Of a stretch of 64,000 nt of DNA, positions 25,270 through 36,163 are shown in pieces. Source of the DNA: Ricinus communis (Eukaryota; Streptophyta; Magnoliopsida; Malpighiales; Euphorbiaceae); contig NC_063263.1 in assembly GCF_019578655.1 (NCBI RefSeq), positions 18,165,001-18,229,000 on the forward strand, given 5' to 3'. The notes under the pieces are model-generated. The model was not told the DNA's origin. It saw only the letters and a program-made list of their open reading frames with translations, and did not search any database. The first letter of the stretch is position 1, and every line of letters begins with the position of its first letter. A program made the position numbers and the translations under genes.

Positions 25270-25700
25270 TTACCGAGACGCTCGATCGCTCGGTCGACTC
25301 GCCTCCAGCCGCCGAAGTCCAATCGACGATCTGAACACACCATCGGACTCACAACGACGCGCTGATGACGATCCCTGCTTTCAATTTTTCGATCTGACAC
25401 CCGATCGCGAAGCTTGAGCTGAGGAGAGTCGGGATACGTCCTCCGATCGTCCATCCTCCGAAGCTCGAAAAACAACACGGCTGCCCCTACTTTCTCTCTC
25501 CACCGGATCTTCCATTTTCGGCCACCACAGCGCGCCGCTAAAGAGAGCCGGGCCGATCGCCACTCGACTCGAACGGGCGGAGCCGCACGGCCCACCAGAC
25601 TGGCCGCCACCGACGACAGCCGCCTTCCTCCTCTTCTTCTTCGGCCATCACCCTCTCTCTCTCTCTCCCGATCTACTTTCTCTCTCCCCGATCCCATTCC
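25270..25700 (-). other. GC-rich block within solo LTR 1
   Basis: A strikingly GC-rich stretch in otherwise AT-rich DNA. It overlaps an open minus-strand frame (25209-25715) that includes YPDSPQLKL. The same peptide occurs in the matching block of solo LTR 2 in the same LTR sense. It may be a transcribed leader or promoter segment of the LTR. There is no recognisable protein domain. Confidence 0.5.
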
Positions 25701-26251
25701 TTTCAATATCGACATTAGGCCCCCGAACTTTTCCTTATTACAATTTGGTCCCTCAACTTTCTTAATTACTTACAATTTCATCTCGCGGAATTCCAATTTA
25801 ATCCCTAAACTTCTTTTTAGCCTTTCAATTAAGCCCTTAACCATTTAATTTGGGCCAAATCCGAATTACTGAAAATACACAATTACAAAAATACCCCTGA
25901 CCGACATATTTATTTACGAAAATACCAAACTCACAAATTTCCATTAAAACCCCATAAAAATAAAATTATACTTTTAATCCTTATTCCAAAATAAATTTCC
26001 AATATATAATTTTACTTATATAAATATGCATTTGGAAAAATTTGAATAACCAAAATATAATCATTTCTCAGATAATTTACTTGAATAATTTCTTAAAATT
26101 TCAAACTAATTGGGTATAGAAAATAACTCATTTATTTGATTAATATTAAATTTTTCATTAAATCATTTCAAATTAAACCCAATAATAATGAAGCTAAAAT
26201 TAACTTAAATAAAAACTCATTATTAAATATATAAAAATTCCGGGTGTTACA

Positions 26252-26256
26252 ATCCT
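26252..26256. repeat. Right target-site duplication of solo LTR 1 (ATCCT)
   Basis: Exact copy of 23621-23625. The first bases after it continue the reverse transcriptase reading frame. Confidence 0.92.
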
Positions 26257-28779
26257 ATTCCTAGGTTAGATGATATGTTAGATGAATTGCATGGAAGTGT
26301 TATCTTTACTAAAATTGATTTGAGAAGTGGCTATCACCAAATTAGAATGAATATAGGTGATGAGTGGAAAACAACATTCAAAACTAAATTTGGTTTGTAT
26401 GAGTGGTTGGTCATGTCTTTTGGCTTAACTAACGCACCAAGTACTTTTATGAGATTAATGAACCATGTTTTACGTGCGTATATTGATAAATTTGTGGTAG
26501 TATACTTTGATGATATTTTGATTTATAGTAAGAGCTTTAGTGAGCATGTTGAACATGTTCGGATGGTGTTGATGGTTTTGCGTGAGAATTCTTTATATGC
26601 TAACCTTGCTAAGTGTGATTTTTGCACAAACAAACTTGTGTTTCTTGGTTTTGTTGTTAGTAAAAATGGAATTCAGGTCGATGAAGATAAGGTAAAAACA
26701 ATTAAGGAGTGGCCAATACCAAAGAATGTTAGTGATGTGAGGAGCTTTCATGGGCTTGCAAGCTTCTATAGGAGGTTTGTCAAGGACTTCAGTACCCTTG
26801 CCACACCACTTAACGAGCTTGTAAAGAAGAACATGAAGTTTCATTGGGGAGAACAACAAGAAAATGCATTTAATATGCTAAAGGACAAACTTACTTTATC
26901 TCCCATTCTTTCACTTTCGGATTTTTCCAAAACTTTTGAAATTGATTGTGATGCTTCTAGTGTAGGTATTGGAGCTGTTTTAATGCAAGATGGGAAGCCA
27001 ATAGCCTATTTTAGTGAAAAGTTGAATGGAGCTAGCTTGAAATATCCAACTTATGACAAGGAATTGTATGCTCTTGTGCGTGCACTCAATGTTTGGCAGT
27101 ATTATTTGCTACCTAAGGAGTTTGTGATTCACACGGATCATGAAGCATTAAAGCACTTGAAGGGACAGAACAAGTTGAATAAGCGCCATGCTAAATGGAG
27201 TGAATTCATTGAAGCATTTCCATATGTCATTAAGTACAAGCAAGGTAAAGAAAATGTAGTTGCTGATGCACTATTTAGAAGGTATGCTTTACTTGCTTTT
27301 CTAGAAACAAAATTGCTTGGTTTTGAGTATATCAAAGACTTGTATGTTGATGACCATGATTTTAGTTCTATTTTCTATGCTTGTGAACATGGTGCTATTG
27401 ATAAATTTTATAGACATGATGGATTTTTGTTCAAAGAAAAACGTCTATGCATTCCTATGTGTTCTATGTGTGAATTGCTTGTGAGAGAATCACATGAAGG
27501 TGGTTTGATGGGACACTTTGGTGTTCAAAAGACTTTAGATGTTTTGCATGATCATTTCTATTGGCCTAAAATGAAATCTGATGTGAATAGATTATGTGCT
27601 AACTGTATTGTATGCAAGCAAGCTAAGTCTAAATCACAACCTAATGGGTTATACATGCCTTTGCCCATACTTAATTCTCCTTGGATTGACATATCTATGG
27701 ATTTTGTGCTTGGATTACCTAGGTCTAAGCATGGGCATGATAGTATTTTTGTTGTGGTGGATAGGTTTTCAAAGATGTCACACTTTATTGCATGTAGGGA
27801 AACTGATGATGCACAACATGTTGTTGAATTGTTCTTTAGAGAAATTGTATGTTTACATGGTATACCTAGAACTATTGTCAGTGATAGGGACACCAAGTTT
27901 TTGAGCTATTTTTGGAAGACCTTATGGGGTAAATTGGGAACTAAATTACTTTTTTCTACTACATGTCATCCCCAAACCGATGGTCAAACTGAGGTAGTAA
28001 ATAGAACTTTGTCACAATTACTTAGGACCATGGTTAAACGAAACTTGAGAACATGGGAAGATTGTTTGCCGCATGTTGAATTTGCATATAATCGTAGTAT
28101 GCATTCTTCTACTCAATTTTGCCCATTTGAGATTGTTTATGACTTTATTCCTTTGAGTCCTTTAGATTTGATTGCTTTACCTTTGAGTGAACAAGTGAAT
28201 TTAGATGGTGCAAAGAAGGCTGAATTTGTGTTGAAGTTGCATGAGCAAGTGCAAGCAAATTTGGAAAGACGCAATGAACAAATCACCAAACAACGCAATA
28301 AGGGCCGCAAAAGGATGGTATTTGAAGTTGGTGATTGGGTTTGGGTGCACTTTAGGAAGGATAGGTTTCCCAATCAAAGAAAATCAAAGTTGATGCCACG
28401 TGGTGATGGTCCATTTGAAGTAATAAAGCGCATCAACGATAATGCATACAAAGTTGACTTACCTGGTGAGTATAATGTTAGTGCTACTTTTAATATTGCT
28501 GATTTGTCTCCTTTTGATTTTGATGAAGGCGTTGATTCGAAGTCGAATCCTTTCAAAGAGGGGGGGGGGGGGAATGATGCAACCAAGGATGCATCTAAGT
28601 CAACTAGCATGGATCCACTAGCCTATGGAGGACCAATGACACGAGCAAGGAGTAAAAAGTTCAAGCAAGCCTTAAATTCTTACTTGGAGCATGTTTTGAA
28701 GATGGCTAATGATAGTGCTTTTAATGAAGATAACAACGCCTTGAAGATAGTGACATTAATTGCTATTAATGAAGCTTAA
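26257..28779 (+). pseudogene. Chromovirus pol: RT (rest), RNase H, integrase, LTR-encoded tail
   Basis: An open frame of more than 830 codons continuing pol after the solo LTR; the first ATG is at 26275. Reverse transcriptase shows the active-site YFDD in [11 protein letters not shown] (about 26500). RNase H starts near 26935 ([16 protein letters not shown]) and includes [10 protein letters not shown]. Integrase has an H-H-C-C zinc finger ([10 protein letters not shown], then CANCIVC) and the D-D-E core ([13 protein letters not shown], then [14 protein letters not shown]). A GPF-type C-terminal module ([20 protein letters not shown]) ends in [11 protein letters not shown]. No chromodomain follows. 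The last 67 residues, including [10 protein letters not shown], are read from inside the 3' LTR. This half is intact, but the gene as a whole is broken upstream. A Phe stands where ADALSRR-type motifs have Ser. Confidence 0.93.
28555..28574 (+). other. Polypurine tract of the chromovirus
   Basis: AAAGAG followed by twelve G and AA, directly upstream of the LTR start TGATGCAACC. It is used to prime plus-strand DNA synthesis. It lies inside the pol frame and encodes a run of glycines. Confidence 0.85.
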
Positions 28780-29113
28780 ACTTCTGGTCATGGAACAAGG
28801 TCAAGGTCAAAGATCAGGGATCAAAGTCAACAGGCTTTCCTAGGGTTTCTAGAAGCATTGGGCCGCGCATTAGGGTTTCTAAGCATCACGCATTAGGGTT
28901 TCTAGAAGCATCGGAGGTCTCACTTTAACCCTAGGGCGTACCACCACTTATGCTTAGAGAAGGAGGCAGCCGCACATTAGAAGTCTTTTAGGGTTTGATT
29001 CTTTATTGCTTATCTCTTAGTCCTTTTTAGGGTTAGAATCATTTCAAGACTCTATAAATAGAGCTATGTATTTCGGCTAAAGGACATAAGATCAATATAC
29101 ATTTCTGAATGAA
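28575..29113 (+). repeat. Truncated 3' LTR of the chromovirus
   Basis: The first 539 bases of the LTR, in the same orientation as pol. It starts at TGATGC right after the polypurine tract, encodes the last 67 pol residues up to 28779, and includes a TATA box (TCTATAAATA at 29051-29060). It stops abruptly at 29113, where sequence from the inverted leader begins. The matching arm on the minus strand is 30606-30093. This copy is about 25 bases longer, in part because of an extra TTAGGGTTTCT-containing unit. Confidence 0.9.
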
Positions 29114-29717
29114 AAAAAAAGGACGTGATCAAGTGTTATACTCTGGAGGCTTCTTATAGTTAAAGGCAAAACAAGAAAAGATTACTCCCTCACGTGTTTC
29201 ACTCACAAAGAATTGAATTCCTTATAGAAATTAAATCAAATTGTTCTAGTAATCACAAGAACAAGTTTTTCACAACCTCTTAACGTTTATTAATTCTGAA
29301 GTTCAATAGAACACTCGTGAATCAATAAAACGAATTATAAGCGTGTGAACAAAACAAGCTTACAACTAATCGAACAAGACTCAATTAACCCAAAAGAAAA
29401 GCTTTTTAAGAGAAAACAAATAAAATTACCCAAATCAGAATTATAAGAATGAAGAACAAATCCAATTAATTAAAAGGAATTGCGGAATGAATCAATCAAG
29501 AGTCAATTCTTCGAGAACTACCCAACACAAATGGTTAGGGTTAGTTTTTCGTTCCTTCCCTTCTTTTTTTTTTTTTTTTGGAAATCTGCCTTGGTATGCG
29601 GGGAGCAATGAAAATAGTATACTTTCTTTTTTTATTTATAATGATGCGAACAGAAATTGAGATGAAATAGAAGACAGACTCTTTAATTGAAAAAAAATGA
29701 ACCAACTAACAAGTTTG
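29114..29717 (-). other. Inverted untranslated leader of the chromovirus
   Basis: On the minus strand this follows the primer-binding site, as an element's 5' leader should, and its final T-rich bases lie where gag would normally begin. Instead it meets the cut end of the 3' LTR at 29113/29114. No protein is encoded. It contains a long T run near 29565-29579. Confidence 0.7.
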
Positions 29718-29729
29718 ACTCTGATACCA
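29718..29729 (-). other. Primer-binding site, initiator-Met tRNA type
   Basis: On the minus strand this reads TGGTATCAGAGT, which matches the usual plant tRNA-iMet primer-binding site (TGGTATCAGAGC) at 11 of 12 positions. Two bases separate it from the LTR end. It fixes the orientation of the outer LTR as minus strand, opposite to gag-pol. Confidence 0.88.
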
Positions 29730-29731
29730 AA

Positions 29732-30606
29732 TGATACGAATTCGAACCGGATACGTTCAAACACCAAGATAAGTAATGGTGAGAAAATCAAACTGATAAA
29801 TGCTCTCCCTATTTAAGAGGAAGCACCCTTACCAATAAGTTCGAATTTGTCGCCCCAAGATCTAACTTGAAAATTTGCAATTGATTATGGAACTAACAAA
29901 CTTAGCAATAGAACTACTAAGCCCTTTAGTTATAAATAGATGAAGAATGTTCAAACAACTCAAGAAACTAATAAAAAGTTAATTGATTGATCAAACATGT
30001 AGATGTGAAACTAAATCAAACAAGTTAATTTAATCTCAAGAAATTCAATAAGGAACACCTTAAGGAATAAGAGTTAACAACTCAAATAAAACTTCATTCA
30101 GAAATGTATATTGATCTTATGTCCTTTAGCCGAAATACATAGCTCTATTTATAGAGTCTTGAAATGATTCAAACCCTAAAAAGGACTAAGAGATAAGCAA
30201 TAAAGAATCAAACCCTAAAAGACTTCTAATGTGCGGCTGCCTTCTTCTCTAAGCATAAGTGGTGGCTGCCCTAGGGTTAGGTGAGACCTCCAATGCTTCT
30301 AGAAATCCTAATGTGCGGCCCAATGCTTCTAGAAACCCTAGGAAAGCCTGTTGACTTTGATCCCTGATCTTTGACCTTGACATTGTTCCATGACTAGAAG
30401 TTTAAGCTTCATTAATAGCAATTAATGTCACTATCTTCAAGGCGTTGTTATCTTCATTAAAAGCACTATCATTAGCCATCTTCAAAACATGTTCCAAGTA
30501 AGAATTTAAGGTTTGCTTGAACTTTTTACTCCTTGCTCGTGTCATTGGTCCTACATAGGCTAGTGGATCCATGCTAGTTGACTTAGATGCATCATTGGTT
30601 GCATCA
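29732..30606 (-). repeat. Complete LTR of the chromovirus (875 bp)
   Basis: On the minus strand it runs from TGATGCAACC at 30606 to GTATCA at 29732, with TGAT...ATCA ends. Its first 514 bases match the truncated LTR at 28575-29113 in inverted orientation, and its last 105 match 21308-21412. It carries the pol tail frame intact to a stop near 30400. A TATA box (TCTATAAATAGAG on the minus strand) lies at about 30144-30156. Confidence 0.9.
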
Positions 30607-30610
30607 CTTT
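30607..30610. repeat. Right target-site duplication of the chromovirus (CTTT)
   Basis: Matches 21304-21307. It directly follows the end of the outer LTR, which reads TGATGCAACC on the minus strand. Confidence 0.55.
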
Positions 30611-33600
30611 TATATGTGGCATTTTTTATTTATTCGTTCCTTGTTTATATTACAATTAATTTATTAGATGAAATTTAGTAATTATTTAATAAATAATGAA
30701 TTGTTTAGTAATTATTCTTAATATTGGCTTAACAGTATTTCAATAAATAATGAATTGCTTACTGATAATATTTTTTCATATTAGGATTACTCTTATTAAT
30801 TTACATATTATATATAATTTAAAATAATTTTTTAAAATTTATTAATTTTATTATTTAAAAATTTTAAATTTATAGATTTGAAATTAAGCTATTAAATATC
30901 ATATATTTGTAGTAAAGAAATTTTAAATTGATATTAAACTCAGAGCGAGGACCCAAAATAAAAGTGCAGTAGGCCGCAGCATTATAGAAAACAATATATA
31001 AACTGTCGTAGTCTGATAGTAGTATTTAATTACAAAAAGTTGTTCCTCTCTTTATTTTTGTTTGCTGAATTTGAGAAGCGTCATGCTCAAATCTATTATT
31101 ATTATTTTTCTACCGTACAGAACAGCTCACCAAATTGATCCATTTATATATTCAAATGATGTAATAATAGCAATGATAATTCATTTTTCAGCATTGTATA
31201 ATAATATCAAAAATAAATTAGTTATTCTATCGTTCCAATTCAATTTAGTTTATATATTTATATATTTAATTTAAATTAGTCATATTTTTTTATAAAAATA
31301 AAAAATAAATTACACATTTATAAAAAATAGATATAATAAAAAATAAAAAATAATTTTTTCTATTAAATTAAAATATTAATATTTAAATAAAATATAATAA
31401 AAAATAAATATTACTATTTTTTAGTGTTGTTACTATCTTTTTAATACAAGGCCAAATAGAGTAGAAGTAAAAGCGGTTCCGACAGAATAATAATAGTAAT
31501 AACTACTTATCACTTAATAATATTTACTATATTAAAATTATAAAATAATTTTTAAATATTGTAAATTTTTAATTATTTTTTATCCTTAAGAGATAATGAC
31601 TTCATCTTTTTTTTTTCTAAATAGAATTAGTTTAAATATATAAAAGTTTGAATTTCACAAATTTTAAAAGAAAAACTATATTAATTCTGAATAATAAAGT
31701 TAATGTCAAAATTAAACTTATTCCATAATATTAGTATTTCCTCTAAAGGAAGAAAAAAGAAAAAAAAAGCGAACCTTTGATTCGCAGATAGAACTTTGCA
31801 ATATGGATATTGCATTACAGCTCCAAAATATTTAATGTTTAATATTTAATAATATGTATATTAACTAATATTCCTTTTGTCTTTCCTTCACATAGAATAA
31901 TAATGCCAATGTTCTTCAATATATGTATATATGCAAGTGGAGATGATAGGCTTGTTTGCTGTAAGGTGAGGCTATCTGCCTATGAAGCTCCATGACAGCC
32001 ATGCTTTTACATTATCCCTTTTGTTTTATTATGAAACCCTCCTTTTAAAAAATCCCAAATAATCAGAATTTAAACTCCTCATCTCTTGTATTATAAAATA
32101 AAATAATCTTCAATATTATTAAACTAATAGTGATCAAATAAATAATCCCACTTATTATTAAAATATTACCAATTTTTGTTCTTTATGAATACATTAATAA
32201 TAAACTCGCAATAATATTTTTTTTGTTTTCTCAGGCATAGTAAACTATAATTTTTTTGAGTTTGTTTTTCATTTTAGAACCAGTGAAACTTGAATTGGAT
32301 CAATATAATGCACTGAAATTGATTCATATGTCATAACCATGTGTTTATTATTGAATAAAATAGAAGGGTTTTTTTTTTTTTTTTAAATATATATTTAGAA
32401 AGAAAACCAACACTAGTAAATTATTTATATTTTCCATGGGAATAATTGTGACTTGGGCCAGTCCAGCTCAAGACTTTAACCTTCTTTAAGTTTGAGGTGG
32501 GGATTGGTCCTGCCCATAACTGTTGTTGGACTGAATTTGTATTAGGTTCAATGGATTGGACCTCACATACCCAATATGTATTTGGATGAACATTTTAAAT
32601 ATTACTTAATTTTATTCCTTAATTCCATTGATGATTAAAGTACAATCTATACTAAAAATATCTCTAAAATATATAATATTAAAAATATATCTAATCCAAA
32701 TCTCAGTGCAACATAAAGTTATTGACTAAATGTTATTGTACGTTAATTTTAATACTTCAATGATTAATATGAAAAATTGAAAATTTGATACTCTTCTTTC
32801 TTTATAAAATTTTTAACATACTAAAATAGTTAATTATTCCCATTAAAAGATAAAATTTTGGCCTATAAATTCACAACTCCCTCTTATGGGTCATTTAGAG
32901 GCACGTTGGATTTACGAAACTGGTCGACTAAATTAAAGAAATAAAAAAATTAATAATAATATATATATATACTAAATTAAAGCTTAACCACCTGTATTAG
33001 TGTTAAATTAGTCGTTATCCATACTTTGCACAAACTAATGCTATTATTTTGATTATGAATTTTATTAATCTAAAAAATTAAAATTACATTTTTATATATA
33101 AAACTTAACTAACAATAAATTAGATACATATAATAAAATTTAAGAAATAACATAATTAACAAAATGTCTAATGTCTTAGAATTTCTTATTTACATACAGA
33201 TAAAATTTAATTAATATGTATTTTTTAAATTAAGTCATTATTTAAATAAAAAATTAATTTGAATATTAATATATTAATTTTATTAAAATAACTTAGTTTT
33301 AAAAATATAACAAACAAAAAAAAGTTATATTTACATGTTGTGAATATTTTGAGGCTCAATCTATATTTATATGTTATGAATCACCCAAGTTTTTGTTTGA
33401 AAAAAATGGAAATGTGGAGTGAAAAATAAAAACATGTGAAGGACATATTTATTAATTGAAGCTTAAGCTCGCGAGACGCCTTCAATTAATTAGATGATGT
33501 GAATAACATGACACGTGTTACTCGATTTTACACTTGGATATATAAATAATTAATGTAATTATCCAACAACAATGGTCCCTGTCAAAATTGCCCTGAATCT

Positions 33601-35450
33601 TTGGCCAATATTTGGTCAGCTTTGGCATGCCATTCACACGCAAAGTGGAATACTCCTTATATTTTCTTTGACAAGGTTTATTGGTTGCTAATAATTTTAT
33701 AACTATAATAAAAATTCATCCTTTTCAGTAATAATTTTTTTATGTTATTCATTAGAGGTTTAAGGACCATACAAATAAATATAATTACGATTTTATACTC
33801 ACCATATTAGACTTCTATTAGCATTAAATGAATTAAAAATTAGATTAATTGATTAAGCTGATAGTTAAATAAACGAGTGAATATAGAATTTAATTAATAT
33901 ATTTGAAAATGGCTAGAACTAATCAATTGGTTAGTTGAACTTTAATCTTGTAAAGAATTTTATATTATTTTATTTTTTAGTGAAGTGAGATCTCTTATAC
34001 TCCAATTTAAGTGTAAGGAGAAATTAAATTTGATATTCAATTGTCATAATCAATATAGAGTCTAACTAATTTAATTAGACTTCGGTCAAATTTATATCAA
34101 AATGACCAAAACTAGTCACTTTATTTTTTTTAATTTTTATAAATTATTTATATTTTTTAATGATGTAGAATCTCCCATGTAGAAATTCAAGGGAGGAGTT
34201 CTAGTATGGTATACGAGAATATCAATAAAATTAAATTAATTTTTCCTAAGTAATAACTTGTCTATAATAATCATCAAATTGTGACAATGCTAATGGATTT
34301 GTCAAGGTTTCAAATGCTTGAAACCCAAGTTTGAATAAGTCATAAATTTATTAGAAATCTTCAAAGTTGTGGTTGTTTAAGTATCTTAAAGTTCAAATGA
34401 TATTTCTCAAATACTATATTTATATATATATATATAGCGACATGCAAGTGCAATTGGAAAACCAGTCAACTTCCAATTTCCCATATATGGGTTTCTAGAT
34501 AGCCTCCAAAACCCTACCACAAGTCAAGACCATTTCTAGATTAACAGACACTCTTTCTGAATGACCATTTGCAGCCCATCATCTTCTAATAACTTGGCAC
34601 TTTTCCTTAATATCTAGAATCCCATTTCAGCCGTTTTATTAAAGTGGAATGTCAAAGTCTGAATTATTGTTCTTTTTCTCTTTTTCAATACAATATTGTC
34701 ATAGACAATTCCATGTTGTTAGAATACAAAAGTGTCAAACCCATATACTAGCTAAGGCTTAATAATTGTAGTTATTTCAATAGTAGTCGGATTAAAGTTC
34801 AATAAAATCTAGTTTATAATTATATAAATTTTATTAATGACATAATTTACTAATTTTATGTGTTTTTTCAAATTCTTATAATGTTATTAATAGATTTCAT
34901 GATGTATTAAAATCGATTTTATATATTTGTATTTGTCTATTATTGCTTATCAATAAAATCTGATACATAATGTAGACCCATTAAAATATGTTGCAAAATA
35001 GTGCTTTCTAGAAATCACCTAATACTTCTAATTTATCATCTCAACTCTCAATGTAATCTCTACTTCTAATTTAATCAACTATTACTTAACAATTCTTAAA
35101 TCATATCAATGGATTAATTTAATTTAGAATAAAAAACAGCTGCCAATTACTTACTTACTAACAACAATTAGCAGCCAATTTTTTTGTTAAGAACAAGTGA
35201 GAGGTTTGGTATACCAGTTAAACTAAAATAACAACACAAACAAAGAATACATAATAGCAAAAAAGTACAGAATTAAGTACCAAACAAAAACCAGTCCAAA
35301 TGTTTCACATCATACGAACTTGAAAACCTTTATCCAAAAATCTTATGTTTTCATTTTCAAAATCTTGAAAAACTTAGGTTTATTTCTCAACGCGTCAGTG
35401 TTTGATTATCAACTTTAGCCTCGGCTTACTCAATAGACTTTGACTTGTAC
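30611..35450. other. AT-rich intergenic DNA, no gene seen
   Basis: Nearly 5 kb of AT-rich sequence without a supportable gene. A perfect 11 bp inverted repeat with an 18-base loop (ATTAATTGAAG, arms 33451-33461 and 33480-33490) is the only small structure noted. Long A and T runs are frequent. The proximal promoter of the downstream TRM-like gene may begin near the right end. Confidence 0.55.
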
Positions 35451-36163
35451 CTTGCTTTGTATGAGTCTTTCTTTTTTGTTTATTACCAGATATAGAGAAT
35501 GGACAATAGGATTGGCGGGTAAACTGTGCCTAAGAACTGTTTTTTGGGGTCCATATTCTGTTTCTTGATCTTCTTTTCTAGTAAAAAAGGACTAACTGAA
35601 TTCTTTTTCTTCTTCTTCTTCTTCTTCTTTTTGCTTTTCCTTTTTCTTGTTCTCTGTATCTGAGAAGGATCGTATGTATTTACGTATGGTTTATGCGCCA
35701 AGTTGTCTTTCTTGGATTCTTCAAAGCCAGCCATAATTATAACTTTGTGGGTTGTCTTTCAAGCTTTTGGTTGTCCACTAGGTTAGTTACAAGTTTCTTT
35801 TCTTTCTTGATTAATTTTTCTCAACTTTTTGGACCTGTGGTTTTGCTTCTTTAGATGTGTCTGGGTGATTTTTTTTATTTCATCTCTGTGATATGTTTTC
35901 TTTTTTGTTTTTTTTTTTTCTTTAAATGAAATTCTGGTTTCTTGTGATATACAAAGTGGTTTGATGATTATTTTTAGCTAGGATGAGACTTGAAAGACTG
36001 TTAGAGACATATGGATTTTAGTCTAGAAAGCAATTTTTGGAATTGATTGTATCTGTATTAGCATCCGCTATCTCATCTCTGTGATGTTTACATGGTTAAT
36101 GTGATTTCAGGATAAAATCAGCAGTAATCTTCAACGCACAGCTTTCTTTCTTGTTTGAGATAT
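35451..36163 (+). other. Probable 5' region of the TRM-like gene
   Basis: T-rich, TTC-rich sequence just upstream of the first coding exon. Plant genes of this type often have an intron in the 5' untranslated region, and the T-rich tract before 36110, ending in TTTCAG at 36105-36110, would suit one. No transcript evidence is available, so start site and leader intron are guesses. Confidence 0.35.
35607..35630 (+). repeat. (TCT)n microsatellite
   Basis: About eight TCT/CTT units upstream of the TRM-like gene, possibly within its leader or promoter. Confidence 0.85.

Larger units (their letters stand above)
23626..26251 (-). mobile_element. Solo-LTR-like insertion 1 (2626 bp)
   Basis: The insert begins TGTCACGACC and ends GGGTGTTACA, giving the TG...CA ends of an LTR, and is flanked by perfect 5 bp duplications. 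It carries no protease, reverse transcriptase or integrase. A related 2812 bp copy lies at 53046-55857 in the opposite orientation, so this is a repeat family. Both ends start with TG when read inward, so LTR sense is uncertain; minus is given here to match copy 2. Internal landmarks are a tandem repeat at 24317-24475 and a GC-rich block at about 25270-25700. The long LTR fits families such as Tekay/Del, but with no internal region the parent family cannot be named. A short non-autonomous element is the alternative. Confidence 0.85.
21308..30606 (-). mobile_element. Ty3/gypsy chromovirus (probably CRM clade) with internally inverted gag-pol
   Basis: One retrotransposon insertion bounded by CTTT on both sides (21304-21307 and 30607-30610). 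Its outer ends read as an element on the minus strand: a complete 5' LTR (30606 to 29732), primer-binding site, untranslated leader, and finally the last 105 bases of the 3' LTR (21412 to 21308). The block between leader and 3' LTR end (21411-29113: gag, pol, polypurine tract and the first 539 bases of the 3' LTR) lies on the plus strand, so it is inverted relative to the ends. About 256 bases of the 3' LTR (counterpart of 29837-30092) are missing at the junction. Pol resembles CRM chromoviruses: [20 protein letters not shown] in reverse transcriptase, no chromodomain after the GPF module, and pol running into the LTR. A solo LTR interrupts it at 23626-26251. Confidence 0.85.

Noticed and set aside
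25209..25715. Minus-strand open frame of 168 codons in solo LTR 1 as a real gene
   Set aside because: It is Arg-rich, follows the GC-rich block, has no recognisable domain and is not kept at this length in the second copy. It is mentioned only as a shared short frame.
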